From an uncultured Planctomycetota bacterium (GTDB lineage: Bacteria; Planctomycetota; Phycisphaerae; UBA1845; Fen-1342): DNA of 64,000 nucleotides. Within the stretch, counting starts at the first letter, position 1. Each line of letters begins with the position of its first letter. Below are positions 16,538 through 29,228 of the stretch, in pieces. Location: positions 1-64,000 of the forward strand of contig CAADGL010000011.1 in NCBI GenBank assembly GCA_900696525.1, in the 5' to 3' direction. The notes under the pieces are model-generated. The model was not told where the DNA came from and ran no database searches. It saw only the letters and a program-made list of their open reading frames with translations. Both the position numbers and the translations under genes were made by a program.

Positions 16538-17884
16538 TCACGGCGCATCAGGGCGGCCGGAGACCGGAATCGGCTTGCCCTGCGGGTCCTGAGCGGGGTG
16601 GCCCAGATCCGCCGCCAGGCGCCCGCGCAGGCCCGCGTCGGTCACGTGCTCCAGCCGCTCCGCCGGCCGGTGCAGGTGGTCGCGCGGCACGTCGAGATGC
16701 TGGTCGAGATAGGTCTCCCAGAGGCGGTGGGCGCGCAGCAGTTCTGCGGCGGCGGTGCGCCCCGACGGCGTCAGGCGGAGACGCCCTTCGCCCGGGCGCA
16801 CGAGCCCGCGCATCCGAAGCTGCACCAGCGCCAGGTGCGCCGCAAGCGGGCCGATGCCGTGCCGGGCGCGCAGCATCGCCGCCGGTGACGCGGGCGGCGC
16901 GGCGCCGGCCTCTTCCAAGCGGTACAGCAGCAGCAATGCGTCTTCGCGGGCGATGCCGCGCGCCAGGGCCAGCCGCCCCGCGAGCTTGCTGAGCACGCCG
17001 TGCCGCGGTCCGAGCAGCGCCGCCAGCGCGAACAGCCCGCCGGCGCAGACGGCCATCATGCTTGCGGAGTACGTGCTCACGCCGGCGAATCCGAGCCAGC
17101 CGGGCACGACCAGCGCCCCGGCGTGACCGCCCAGCGCCGACAAGGCCGCGATCACCAGGCTCAGCACGATCATCACTCCCAGCCGGTCGGTCAGGAGGTA
17201 CGCGGCCGCCGGCGGCACGATGAGCATCGCGATGACGAGGATGCTGCCGACGCTCTCGAACGCGGCGACGGTGGTGATCGCGACCAGCGCGGTGAGCAGG
17301 TAGTGCATGGCCGCGGCCGGAATCCCCTGCGTGGTGGCCAGCGCCGGGTCGAAGGTGCTGATCTTCAGCTCCTTGTAGAGCAGCAGCACGGCAGCCGCGT
17401 CGATCAGCAGCACGGCGCCGAGCACGATCGCGGCCCGCGGCAGCTCGACGCCCAGCACCTGCTCGCGATAGAGCGGCGCCAGCTCGATTGCGCCGTACAG
17501 CACGCAGTCCGGATCGATGTCAACGTGGTCCGCCGCCCGGCGGATCAGGATCAGTCCCAGCGCAAACAGCGTCGCGAACACGATGCCCATCGCGGCTCCC
17601 GGGTCCACCTTTCCGGCCCGGTGAATCCACTCGCTCAGCACCGCCGTAGCCACGCCCACGATCGCCGCCCCGATCAGCATCGGCAGGCTGTCGCGGCTGC
17701 CCGTCAGCAGGAAGGCGGCCGCCAGCCCGGGCAGGACGGCGTGGCTGATCGCGTCGCCCAGCAGGCTCATCCGCCGCAGCACCAGGAAGTTGCCAAGCAG
17801 CGCGCAGGCCACGGCCCCGAGCGCCGCGATGACGACGATCTCCGTGTCCATCCGCTGCCACGACAGCGCCAACAGGCCGCTCAT
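16538..17884 (-). CDS. TroD-like metal ABC permease fused to a DtxR/MntR-type regulatory domain
   Basis: A 448-residue protein. Residues 1-290 form an ABC-3 family permease (FLVLRRMSLLGDAISHAVLPG motif, eight or so membrane segments). Residues about 300-448 are cytoplasmic and resemble the DtxR/MntR repressors: a winged-helix part (LVQLRMRGLVRPGEGRLRLT), then HRLWETYLDQHLD and HRPAERLEHVTD, where His, Glu, Glu and His sit at the positions of MntR metal ligands. The gene overlaps the preceding permease by ATGA. Chlamydial YtgCR is an established permease-repressor fusion that releases its repressor; a similar metal-sensing role is inferred here. The permease half is secure; regulatory activity is not shown. 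Confidence 0.82.
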   Translation of the reverse strand: MSGLLALSWQRMDTEIVVIAALGAVACALLGNFLVLRRMSLLGDAISHAVLPGLAAAFLLTGSRDSLPMLIGAAIVGVATAVLSEWIHRAGKVDPGAAMGIVFATLFALGLILIRRAADHVDIDPDCVLYGAIELAPLYREQVLGVELPRAAIVLGAVLLIDAAAVLLLYKELKISTFDPALATTQGIPAAAMHYLLTALVAITTVAAFESVGSILVIAMLIVPPAAAYLLTDRLGVMIVLSLVIAALSALGGHAGALVVPGWLGFAGVSTYSASMMAVCAGGLFALAALLGPRHGVLSKLAGRLALARGIAREDALLLLYRLEEAGAAPPASPAAMLRARHGIGPLAAHLALVQLRMRGLVRPGEGRLRLTPSGRTAAAELLRAHRLWETYLDQHLDVPRDHLHRPAERLEHVTDAGLRGRLAADLGHPAQDPQGKPIPVSGRPDAP

Positions 17885-19275
17885 GCCCCGCCCCCTTCCG
17901 CGGGCAGGCGGTGCGGGCTCGGCGGCGCGGCGAGCTCCGGGTGGTCCGCGGTCAACTCGCCTTCCAGTTCGGCGATCATCTCCTGACTCAGAACGTGCTC
18001 GACTTCGTCGGCATCGCGATCGACGTGGCTCGGAGCGATGTCGGCGTGGCGGATCAGGAACAATTCCCACAACCGGTGGTTGCGCGTCACGCGCCGCGCC
18101 TCCACGACGCCGGCGCCCGTCAGCTCGTACGCGCCGGCGGCGGCCCGGCGCACCAGGCCGTCGCGCCGGGCGCGCTCCAGCTCGCGGCGCAGGTGGAAAT
18201 CGGACCACGAGCGCAGCGGCAGCAGTGCAGCGACAGGCACGCGCGGAGCGCCGCGAGCCGCTCGGGGCGCCCCTGCCGCGCCCTCGGTGAATTCGTAGAC
18301 CGCGCGCAGCAGGTGCTGCCGAGCGATCCGCCGCGCCACGCGCCACCCGCCGACGGCGCGCGCGACGATGCCGCGGGCGCCGCCCAGCAGCATGCTCAGG
18401 CCGAAGAGCCCGCTGGCGACCAGAACGATCACCGCGCCCGAGGGCAACCGTGGCGTCAGGGCGCTGAGCATCGCACCCAGCAGCCCGCTCAGCGCCCCGC
18501 ATCCGCCCGAGATCAGCACCATGGCCCAGAGACGCTCCGTCCAGAAGCGCGCGGCGGCCGGCGGTATCACCAGCAGCGCAACCATCATGATCAGCCCGAC
18601 GGCCTGCAAGCCGATCACCGTCACGCCGACCACCAGCGCCATCAGCAGCGAATCGAGCAGCACAATGGGCCAGCCCTGCGCGCCGCCGAATCCCGGATCG
18701 AAGCACAGGAGCGTCAGCTCCTTGAACAGCAGGGCGCAGGCCAGCGCCGCCGCCGAAGACCCGATCGCGATCAGCAGCGCCTCGCCCGCCAGCATCGACG
18801 CCGCCCGGCCGTAGATGAACGAGCTCAGCCCGGCGGCGTGTCCCGTGCCGGCGTTCTGAATGATCCCCATCAGGGCCATGCCGACGCCGAAGAACACGCC
18901 GAGCACGATGCCGATGGCGGCGTCCTGCTTGATGCGCGTGTGGTGGACGATCAACAGCACGCAGACGACGCCCAGCACGCCCGAGAGCGTCGCCCCGAGC
19001 AGCAGGCCGGGCAGCGACTTCCCGGTCGCCCCCGCGGCGCTCATCAGCAGGAAGGCGGCGGCGATGCCGGGCAGCGTGGCGTGGCTCAGGGCGTCGCCCA
19101 GCAGCGAGCGTTTTCGCAGCAGCACGAACGTGCCGACAACGCCGCTGGCCAGCCCCAGGCAGGCGGCGCCGAGCGCGACCACGCGCGTGTTGTAGTCGCG
19201 CAGCGTCAGAACCGCCCAGGCGGCCGACCAGTCGAACGCGCCGGCCCAGTTGATGGCGTCCGCCAGGAACATCAC
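17881..19275 (-). CDS. TroC-like metal ABC permease fused to a DtxR/MntR-type regulatory domain
   Basis: A 464-residue protein. The GTG at 19275 has GGAG 7 nt upstream; the next codon is ATG. Residues 1-305 are an ABC-3 permease (TFVLLRKRSLLGDALSHATLPG, VIPPAAARFWTERL). Residues about 315-464 hold a winged-helix segment (HLRRELERARRDGLVRRAAA, YELTGAG) and a dimerisation/metal-binding segment with NHRLWELFL and SHVDRDADEVEHVLSQEM, aligned with HRLAERLL and the EHVMSDE region of DtxR. Key His and Glu residues are kept. It lies between the ATPase gene and the second permease in one leftward operon. Confidence 0.82.
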   Translation of the reverse strand: MMFLADAINWAGAFDWSAAWAVLTLRDYNTRVVALGAACLGLASGVVGTFVLLRKRSLLGDALSHATLPGIAAAFLLMSAAGATGKSLPGLLLGATLSGVLGVVCVLLIVHHTRIKQDAAIGIVLGVFFGVGMALMGIIQNAGTGHAAGLSSFIYGRAASMLAGEALLIAIGSSAAALACALLFKELTLLCFDPGFGGAQGWPIVLLDSLLMALVVGVTVIGLQAVGLIMMVALLVIPPAAARFWTERLWAMVLISGGCGALSGLLGAMLSALTPRLPSGAVIVLVASGLFGLSMLLGGARGIVARAVGGWRVARRIARQHLLRAVYEFTEGAAGAPRAARGAPRVPVAALLPLRSWSDFHLRRELERARRDGLVRRAAAGAYELTGAGVVEARRVTRNHRLWELFLIRHADIAPSHVDRDADEVEHVLSQEMIAELEGELTADHPELAAPPSPHRLPAEGGGA

Positions 19276-19311
19276 AAGCTCGCTCCGCCGGGACGTCGCT
19301 CGGCGACGGCG

Positions 19312-20205
19312 CTACGCCGGCGCCCCGCCGCCGCGCTGCGCCAGCGCGTGCGCCGCCTCCTCCAGCAGCGTCAGCCGGCCCCCGTAGGTCTTGCGCAGGT
19401 TCTCGGCGGTGAACGTGCGGGCGGTCGGGCCGTGGGCGACGACGCGCGTGTTCAGCAGCAGCACGTGATCGAAGTACTCGGGCACGGTTTGCAGGTCGTG
19501 GTGCACGACGAGCACCGTGCGCCCCTCGTCGCGCAGCTCGCGCAGGATCGCGATGATCGTGCGCTCGGTCGTCGCGTCGACGCTGGCCAGCGGCTCATCC
19601 ATGAGGTACACGCGGGCTTCCTGCGCCAGCGCCCGCGCCAGGAACACGCGCTGCTGCTGCCCGCCCGAAAGCTGGCTGATCTGCCGCCGCGCCAGGTCCG
19701 CCAGCCCCACGCGCGCCAGCGCGTCGAGGGCCGCTAGGCGGTGCGCCCGCGTCACCGGCCTGAACCAGCCGATGCGGCCGTAGCGGCCCATCAGCACCAC
19801 GTCGAGCGCGCTGACCGGAAAGTCCCAGTCGATGCTCTCGCGCTGCGGCACGTAGCCCACGAGGGCCCGCTGACGCCGGTAGGGCTGGCCGTAGAACATC
19901 ACGCGGCCGCTGGCCTTGGGCACGAGATCGAGAACGGCTTTCAGCAGCGTGCTCTTGCCGGCGCCGTTCGGCCCGACGATGCCGACCAGGCTGCCCTCGG
20001 GCGCGTCGTAGTCGACGTCCCACAGCACGGGCCGCTGCTGGTACGCGACCGTCATGTCGTGAATGGAGAGCGGCGCCTCGCGCGGGTGCTCCGCCCCGGT
20101 CGCCAGGCCCACCGTCGCCACGGCGCGCGGCCGCCGGCCGCCTGCGGCCGTGCCTTCGACACAACCGGGCGGAGCGGCGGACGTGTGGGAAAACCAGCGG
20201 CGCAT
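19312..20205 (-). CDS. TroB/ZnuC-like metal ABC transporter ATP-binding protein
   Basis: A 297-residue ABC ATPase of the manganese/zinc/iron importer family. Walker [13 protein letters not shown], signature LSGGQQQRV, Walker [13 protein letters not shown] and VVHHD are intact; the Q-loop region [14 protein letters not shown] is typical of Mn/Zn/Fe members. The first 45 residues are Ala/Gly/Arg-rich and unlike the family, so translation might start later (for example near [12 protein letters not shown]). It begins 4 nt after the binding-protein gene. Confidence 0.88.
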   Translation of the reverse strand: MRRWFSHTSAAPPGCVEGTAAGGRRPRAVATVGLATGAEHPREAPLSIHDMTVAYQQRPVLWDVDYDAPEGSLVGIVGPNGAGKSTLLKAVLDLVPKASGRVMFYGQPYRRQRALVGYVPQRESIDWDFPVSALDVVLMGRYGRIGWFRPVTRAHRLAALDALARVGLADLARRQISQLSGGQQQRVFLARALAQEARVYLMDEPLASVDATTERTIIAILRELRDEGRTVLVVHHDLQTVPEYFDHVLLLNTRVVAHGPTARTFTAENLRKTYGGRLTLLEEAAHALAQRGGGAPA

Positions 20206-20209
20206 CGGC

Positions 20210-21181
20210 CTACTCCGCGGCGTTGAGCTTGCCGTCCATGCCGCGCTCCGGCGCCTTGCCGCCCAGCGCGCGGGCGATGGTCGTGGCGTTGTGGTCGATC
20301 ATGCCGATGTACGTACCCTCGTACCGGCCGGGCGGGCCCATCGCGTCCGAAAAGAGCGTGCCGCCGATGCGCACCGTCTTGCCGCGGGCGCGGGCGCCCT
20401 CGATCAGGGCCCGCACGTTGCGCTCGGCCACGCTGCTCTCGACGAAGACGGCCCGGATGTCGTTGTCGACGATGAAATCGACCAGGCGCTTGATGTCGTC
20501 GAGCCCGGCTTCGGACTCGGTCGAGATGCCCTGGACACCCAGCACGCGGACGCCGTAGGCGCGGCCGAAGTAGTTGAACGCGTCGTGGGCCGTGATCAGC
20601 ACGCGCTGCCGCTCCGGAATGGACGCGATCACCTCGCGCACGTAGGCGTCCAGGCGCGCGAGCTGCTCCTGGTAGCGCGCGGCGTTCGCGCGATACACGT
20701 CCGCCCCCGCCGGATCAAACTCCGATAGCGCTCCCGCGACGGCGTCGACCGCGCGGCTCCACGCCGATACGTCCATCCAGACGTGCGGGTCGTAGTGGCC
20801 GTTGGCCTCCGGCGGCTCCAGCAGGTACTTCTCGTCGAGCAGCTCGGTGACCGCGAAGACCTTCTTGCCGCCGCGCGCCAGCCGCACCAGCGCGTCGGTC
20901 ATCTTCCCTTCGAGCACCAGACCGCTGTAGAAGACGGCGTCGGCGCCCTGGAGGGCGGCGACGTCGTTGCGCGTGGGCTTGTACAGGTGCGGGTCGATGC
21001 CGCTGCCGACCAGGCCGCGGACCTCGGCCCGATCCCCGGCCACCTGCGACACGATGTCGGTGACCATGCCCACGGTGGTGACGATCTGGTGCTTGCGCGG
21101 GGGGCCCGCGGGCGCGAGGGCCGGCGGCAAGCCGACGGCGAGGAGGCAGGCGGCACAGGCCAGGCGCGCGGGGTGGTTCAT
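20210..21181 (-). CDS. TroA/ZnuA-like metal ABC transporter substrate-binding protein
   Basis: A 323-residue cluster A-I binding protein with an N-terminal signal peptide. Putative metal ligands are His65 (GIDPHLYKP), His133 (YDPHVWMD), His199 ([11 protein letters not shown]) and Asp279 ([10 protein letters not shown]). Three histidines and one aspartate resemble Treponema TroA and zinc-binding ZnuA rather than the His2-Glu-Asp set of PsaA/MntC. It is the first gene of a four-gene operon and has a near-consensus promoter and a palindrome upstream. Zn and Mn are both possible substrates; the DtxR-like tails of the permeases argue for Mn or Fe control. Confidence 0.88.
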   Translation of the reverse strand: MNHPARLACAACLLAVGLPPALAPAGPPRKHQIVTTVGMVTDIVSQVAGDRAEVRGLVGSGIDPHLYKPTRNDVAALQGADAVFYSGLVLEGKMTDALVRLARGGKKVFAVTELLDEKYLLEPPEANGHYDPHVWMDVSAWSRAVDAVAGALSEFDPAGADVYRANAARYQEQLARLDAYVREVIASIPERQRVLITAHDAFNYFGRAYGVRVLGVQGISTESEAGLDDIKRLVDFIVDNDIRAVFVESSVAERNVRALIEGARARGKTVRIGGTLFSDAMGPPGRYEGTYIGMIDHNATTIARALGGKAPERGMDGKLNAAE

Positions 21182-21223
21182 CGGATCCTCGGTGTTGCCG
21201 GTCAGTCTCTTTTTCGGCCACGC

Positions 21224-21240
21224 TTCGGATGAAATCCGAA
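21224..21240. promoter_or_regulatory. Perfect palindrome in the leader of the metal-transport operon
   Basis: TTCGGAT-GAA-ATCCGAA is an exact 7-bp inverted repeat lying between the -10 box and the start codon of the binding-protein gene. It is a good operator candidate for a metal-responsive repressor. It does not match the IdeR or MntR consensus I know, so the partner is unknown. Confidence 0.5.
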
Positions 21241-21249
21241 CATGCAGAT

Positions 21250-21278
21250 AGTATACAAGGCTACATTTTGATGGTCAA
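21250..21278 (-). promoter_or_regulatory. Near-consensus sigma70 promoter of the metal-transport operon
   Basis: On the minus strand TTGACC (21278-21273), a 17-nt spacer and TATACT (21255-21250) stand about 70 nt before the binding-protein start. The rest of the 383-base gap up to 21565 shows nothing else that I can identify. Confidence 0.75.
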
Positions 21279-21564
21279 GCTATCGCGCCGGAGGCGCGGG
21301 TTGCCGGCGACGGGAATGGGATCCCCATCTTCACACGCTGATATGGGCGGGATTATAGGAACTTGCGGCCGCCACTGGATGACGCCGCTTTTCGGAACCG
21401 CGCACGGTCCGCTCGGCCGCCGCGGCCCAGGCCGCGCAAGACGCGCCACGCCCGAACGCGTCGCCCATGTCAGACGACGCCGCAACCGAGGTCCCTCCGT
21501 CGCGACCAACTGTGCTCAGCATCCGGGTCAGACCGGCGCGGCCCGGATCGTCTCCGGGCCGGGG

Positions 21565-22335
21565 TCAGCCCTCTTCCTCTTCCGCGGCGGCTTGCGCCAG
21601 ACCGGTGACGGCCATCGTCTCCAGCACCTTGTTCAGCTTTGCCCGCACGTAGGGCAGGAACAACACGTGCGGGATCCGCCGCAGCTCCTGCCGGCCGGTG
21701 GCGCTGTAGACGATCAGCGTCCCGGCGAGGCCCAGGACGGCCTCGAAGACGTCCGGATACTCGATGCGGATGGTCTTGGCGCCGCGGCCGAGCGACTCGG
21801 TGGTTCGGCCGAAGCGGTAGTGCTCGAACTCGTTGTGCGTGATGCGCCAGCGATCATTGAACCGTGACCAGAAGATCATGATGACGAAGGGGATCGCCAG
21901 CACGACGCTCATGCCCAGGCCGAAGCCGCGGTCGTACTTCACCCCCAGCGACCCGAAAAAGCCGTAGATGTTCGTCAGCACCGGGATCTGCCACCAGGCG
22001 TTGACCAGCGCCCCGCCCGCGCCGATCAGCAGCAGCAGCACCACCCAGAACACCGCCTGGTCGCGACCGACATCGACCCCGAGCGTCAGCACCACGAACA
22101 CCCAGATCAGCAGGTACGTCCAGCCCAGCACCGGCAACGCCGACTCCCACGCCAGCGGCCAGAACACCAGCCCCGCCAGGATGATCGGCCAGATGAACAT
22201 CAGCTTCGGATAGGCCGTGAACGACACCTCGTTGACTTCCTTGTCGTGCGGAGTCTTCGAAACCGACGCCGGCGCCGGCGATACGCCGCTCGGGGTCGTA
22301 ACCGGCTGAACATCCATGTTGGGCGATCCTGTCAC
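21565..22335 (-). CDS. Uncharacterised four-helix membrane protein
   Basis: A 256-residue protein. The GTG at 22335 is preferred because AAGGAG lies 6 nt upstream; an in-frame GTG at 22362 is also open. A Pro/Ser/Thr-rich N-terminus is followed by about four hydrophobic segments (residues 45-160), then a soluble part beginning FNDRWRITHNEFEHYRFGR and ending in a Glu-rich tail. The soluble part resembles a PH-like fold of bacterial membrane proteins in general pattern, but I cannot assign a family. No function is assigned. Confidence 0.68.
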   Translation of the reverse strand: MTGSPNMDVQPVTTPSGVSPAPASVSKTPHDKEVNEVSFTAYPKLMFIWPIILAGLVFWPLAWESALPVLGWTYLLIWVFVVLTLGVDVGRDQAVFWVVLLLLIGAGGALVNAWWQIPVLTNIYGFFGSLGVKYDRGFGLGMSVVLAIPFVIMIFWSRFNDRWRITHNEFEHYRFGRTTESLGRGAKTIRIEYPDVFEAVLGLAGTLIVYSATGRQELRRIPHVLFLPYVRAKLNKVLETMAVTGLAQAAAEEEEG

Positions 22336-22371
22336 GGGGCGCTCCTTATGATCGTGTTCCACGCGGGACCG

Positions 22372-22400
22372 ATTGTATTCGCGATCGCGCCGCGACCCAA
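22372..22400 (-). promoter_or_regulatory. Sigma70-type promoter of the membrane-protein gene
   Basis: On the minus strand TTGGGT (22400-22395), a 17-nt spacer and TACAAT (22377-22372), giving a transcript start near 22365 and a short leader with a strong ribosome binding site before the GTG at 22335. Confidence 0.55.
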
Positions 22401-22419
22401 TCCCGAGGCTGCCCCCCCG

Positions 22420-23502
22420 TCACGCCGGCCCTCCCACCACCCCCGACTCCACCAGGGGCACGAACACCTCGACCAGGCGGGCTTCGAATGCCGAACCGGC
22501 GCCGGATCGCAGCTCCGCGACGGCCTGCGCCGCGGGCCAGGCGGCCTTGTAGGCCCGCGCGGTCGTCAGGGCATCGAACGCGTCCACCAACCGCACAATG
22601 CGCGCCTCGCGCGGAATCGCCTCGCCGCTCAGCCCGTCCGGGTACCCGCTGCCGTCCCAGTTCTCGTGGTGGCTGCGCGCGATCCGCCGCGCCACCTCGA
22701 AGAACGGCTTGCGCGACAGGATGCGCTCGCCGTTGACGGTGTGCAGGCGCATGACGGCCCACTCGTCCGGCGTGAGCGGGCCGGGCTTCCTCAGCAGCTC
22801 GTCGGGAACGTGCATCTTGCCGACGTCGTGCAGGATGGCCGAGTGGCCGAGATGTGCCGCCTCCGCCTCCGACAGCCCCGCCGCCAGCGCCAACTGCCGC
22901 GCCAGCCGCTCGATTCGCCGGACGTGTGCACCGGTGTCAGCGTCCTTGGCCTCGCTGGCGACCGCCAGCATGTAGATGGCCTCGACGTTCGCGTCGTGCA
23001 GCTCGGCGGTGCGCTGCCGGACGCGCTGCTCCAGGTCGCGCGAGTAGCTGCGCAGCTCGAGCGCCTGCTCCAGGACCGTGTCGCTCAGCCGGGCCACCTC
23101 GCGATAGGCCTCCGCCGAGCGCTCCTCGGCTCGTTTGCGCTCGGAGATGTCGATGATCGTCACGACGCGATAGGCGGCCGATCCGGCGGCGGCGCGCAGC
23201 GGGCGGCCGGAGACAATGACCGGGACGCGCGTGCCGTCCGGACGGGGAATGAAGAACTCGCGTTCGACCGCCTCGTCGAAATGGGCCAGCGCGTCGTCGA
23301 TGGCGCGCCGCCCGTCTGCCCCCGCGTAGATCTCGTGCAATGCCAGGCCCAGCAGCTCCGCGCAATCCCGCCCGGACATCTCGCACAGGCGGCAGTTCGC
23401 GTGAACGATCCGCCCGGCCCGGTCGATCAGCATCGCCCCGCAGTGCAGCGCATCCAGCATCTCCGAGAACCGCCGGACCTGCTGGTCCTGATCCGCACTC
23501 AT
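22420..23502 (-). CDS. PAS domain / HD-GYP phosphodiesterase
   Basis: A 360-residue signalling protein. The ATG at 23502 follows AAAGGGG by seven bases. Residues 12-125 form a PAS sensor domain (DALHCGAMLIDRAGRIVHAN, then VVTIIDISERKRAE), followed by a coiled-coil linker. Residues 180-345 are an HD-GYP domain with ILHDVGKMHVPDELL and the complete HHENWDGSGYPDGL signature, expected to hydrolyse cyclic di-GMP. No membrane segment is seen, so it probably senses a cytoplasmic signal. The PAS ligand is unknown. Confidence 0.9.
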   Translation of the reverse strand: MSADQDQQVRRFSEMLDALHCGAMLIDRAGRIVHANCRLCEMSGRDCAELLGLALHEIYAGADGRRAIDDALAHFDEAVEREFFIPRPDGTRVPVIVSGRPLRAAAGSAAYRVVTIIDISERKRAEERSAEAYREVARLSDTVLEQALELRSYSRDLEQRVRQRTAELHDANVEAIYMLAVASEAKDADTGAHVRRIERLARQLALAAGLSEAEAAHLGHSAILHDVGKMHVPDELLRKPGPLTPDEWAVMRLHTVNGERILSRKPFFEVARRIARSHHENWDGSGYPDGLSGEAIPREARIVRLVDAFDALTTARAYKAAWPAAQAVAELRSGAGSAFEARLVEVFVPLVESGVVGGPA

Positions 23503-23580
23503 CACCAAGCCCCTTTACTCCTGTCCGCCGTAACCAGTCTAGCCGCCCTATCCCGCGCTGCGCGGAATGCTCACGCGCTG

Positions 23581-23643
23581 CGCCAAATCGCGCAGCGCTC
23601 CGCTCCATCCCACGTTCACGCCGGCGTCTCGCGCGATTTGGCG
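23581..23643. repeat. Perfect 13-bp inverted repeat upstream of nifJ
   Basis: CGCCAAATCGCGC (23581-23593) and GCGCGATTTGGCG (23631-23643) are exact inverted copies separated by 37 bases. They lie in the 233-base region between the divergent HD-GYP gene and nifJ, about 90 nt before nifJ. They could be a regulatory hairpin or two half-sites of an operator. Confidence 0.45.
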
Positions 23644-23735
23644 TCAGGCACGGCGATTGCAACATCCGTGGAGAGCCGGGGCCGCGGCCCCACTTTTCTC
23701 GGGCCAGTCCCGTTCGCGCGTAGGGAGCGTCGAGC

Positions 23736-27365
<3,630 letters not shown>

Positions 27366-27451
27366 TGTGATGATTCGGTTGATGTGGTGATCTGGTGATC
27401 TGACGCCTTCAATCGCCCGATCACAAGACCACGACGCAAGAAGGGCTCCCC

Positions 27452-28441
27452 ATGGACCTCTCGACCACATACATGGGCCTGCGGCTTCGAAACCCGCTCA
27501 TCGCCGCCGCCAGCCCCCTCACCAGCAACGTCGACTCGATCCGCCGGCTCGAAGACGCGGGCGTCGCAGCGGTCGTGCTGCACTCGCTGTTCGAGGAGCA
27601 GATCGAGCACGAGGCCGCCGAGCTCGAGCACTACATGGCGCTCGGCACCGAGAGCTATGCCGAGTCCACCAGCTACTTCCCGGAGCCCTTCGAGTTCCGC
27701 ACCGGACCCGACGACTACATCGAGCTCATCGACGCCGCCAAGCGCGCCGTGCGCATCCCCGTCATCGCCAGCCTCAATGGCACCTCCGTCGGCGGCTGGA
27801 TCCACCACGCCCGCCGGGCGCAGCTCGCCGGCGCCGACGGCCTGGAGCTGAACGTCTATCACGTCGCCACCGATCCCGACACGCCGGGCGCCGAGATCGA
27901 GGAGCGCTGTATCGAGATCGCCCGGCTGGTGAAGGCCGAAGTCAACATTCCCATCGCCGTCAAGCTCAGCCCGTATTTCAGCTCGCTGGCCGAGATGGCC
28001 CGGCGGCTCGACAACGCCGGCGTCGACGCGCTGGTGCTTTTCAACCGCTTCTACCAGCCCGACATCGACCTCGAGACGCTCGAAGTCGTGCCGAATCTTG
28101 TGCTCAGCTATCCGCACGAGCTGCGGCTGCCGCTGCGCTGGATCGCCGCCCTGCACGGCCGCATCCGCCCCAGCCTCGCGGGCACCTCGGGCGTCCAGAA
28201 CGGGCGCGACGTGCTGAAGCTGCTGCTGGCGGGGGCGGACGCGGTGCAGGTCGCCGGCGTGCTGATCCGTCACGGGGCCGAGCACGCGGCGACGATGCTG
28301 AGCGAGATGCAGGTGTGGATGGCGGAGAAGGAATATGCCAGCGTGGGCGAGCTGCGCGGAGCCGTGAGCCAGAAGTCCTGCGCCAACCCGGCGGCGTTCG
28401 AGCGGGCGAACTACATGCGGGCCCTGGCGACGTACGCGTAG
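27452..28441 (+). CDS. Dihydroorotate dehydrogenase-like flavoprotein
   Basis: A 329-residue TIM-barrel protein of the dihydroorotate dehydrogenase-like group. Recognisable parts are MGLRLRNPLIAAASPLT, IPVIASLNGTSVGGW, ELNVYH, PIAVKLSPYF and the C-terminal LAGADAVQVAGVL that binds the flavin phosphate. Members with this exact pattern (NVYH in place of the canonical NxSCPN) are commonly found next to pyruvate:ferredoxin oxidoreductase, as here, and their substrate is not established. AAGAAGGG precedes the ATG. The 86 bases before it contain a simple gtgatctg-type tandem. Confidence 0.85.
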   Translation: MDLSTTYMGLRLRNPLIAAASPLTSNVDSIRRLEDAGVAAVVLHSLFEEQIEHEAAELEHYMALGTESYAESTSYFPEPFEFRTGPDDYIELIDAAKRAVRIPVIASLNGTSVGGWIHHARRAQLAGADGLELNVYHVATDPDTPGAEIEERCIEIARLVKAEVNIPIAVKLSPYFSSLAEMARRLDNAGVDALVLFNRFYQPDIDLETLEVVPNLVLSYPHELRLPLRWIAALHGRIRPSLAGTSGVQNGRDVLKLLLAGADAVQVAGVLIRHGAEHAATMLSEMQVWMAEKEYASVGELRGAVSQKSCANPAAFERANYMRALATYA

Positions 28442-28506
28442 CGGGCAGCCGGGCTGTCCCCTGCCCGGCGCGCTGACGCCGCAGCGACGCCGGTACGCGG
28501 AGAGCT

Positions 28507-29067
28507 TCACCGCGGATAGAAGCGCGTGCCGTCAACGTCGACGATCAGCACCGCCCGCAGGCCCTCCACCTGCACCAGGTGCAGGTAGCCCGCTCCGTCC
28601 GCCAGGAAGCTCCCGCCGGTGAAGTGCGCCTCCACCAGCCCGGCCCCGTTGAATACACGCACGGCGCACAGCTCCAACGGCCAGTCGCCGCCCAGCGGCG
28701 TGCCGCCGAAGAACATCACCCCGACCACGAGACCCCGACCCAGGTCCGGGCAGGGACCAAGCTGCGGCGCGGCTTCCGCCAGCGCCTGCCAGTCGGCGCG
28801 CGTGCGCAACTGAATCAGCGCCATGCGGCGGCTGAGCGGCTTGGACTGCGACACGATCCGAGCCGGATCGCTCAGGCGCACGTGCCAGACCTGGCTCGCG
28901 GCGGCTTCCGGGGCGGCGTCGAGATCCTCGCTGCGCACGGTGCGCCAGGCCGGCGCGGCGCAGGATGCCAGGGTCAGCGCTCCCACACCGACCAGAGCGC
29001 ATCGCGCCGCCGCGCGGAAACGCGGCCGGCGGGCGTGCGGGGCCGGCTTGCAAACGCCTTCGCGCAC
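28507..29067 (-). CDS. Uncharacterised lipoprotein
   Basis: A 186-residue exported lipoprotein. The GTG at 29067 is chosen because AGGAG (29075-29079 on the plus strand as ctcct) lies 7 nt upstream; it gives a basic N-region, a hydrophobic core and the lipobox LASC. The mature part has about 150 residues with no motif I recognise; it ends in LIVDVDGTRFYPR. It is divergent from ald across 161 bases. Confidence 0.7.
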   Translation of the reverse strand: MREGVCKPAPHARRPRFRAAARCALVGVGALTLASCAAPAWRTVRSEDLDAAPEAAASQVWHVRLSDPARIVSQSKPLSRRMALIQLRTRADWQALAEAAPQLGPCPDLGRGLVVGVMFFGGTPLGGDWPLELCAVRVFNGAGLVEAHFTGGSFLADGAGYLHLVQVEGLRAVLIVDVDGTRFYPR

Positions 29068-29228
29068 CTTTACGCTCCTGCGGTCCGTCGGCGGATTCGA
29101 CCAGTCGGCTATCATGGGGTCGTGCAAGGTCGCGGACCGTCTGCGCCTGCCGACGCGACGCCCACGATCCGCCGGGAGTCGCGCCCAGCGGGTTATCGAC
29201 CAACGCCGCCACTCGCAGGAGTTGTGCA

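Noticed and set aside
17911..19737. A 608-codon plus-strand frame opposite the metal-transport genes
   Set aside because: Gln/Arg/His-rich antisense shadow of membrane permeases; not a plausible protein.
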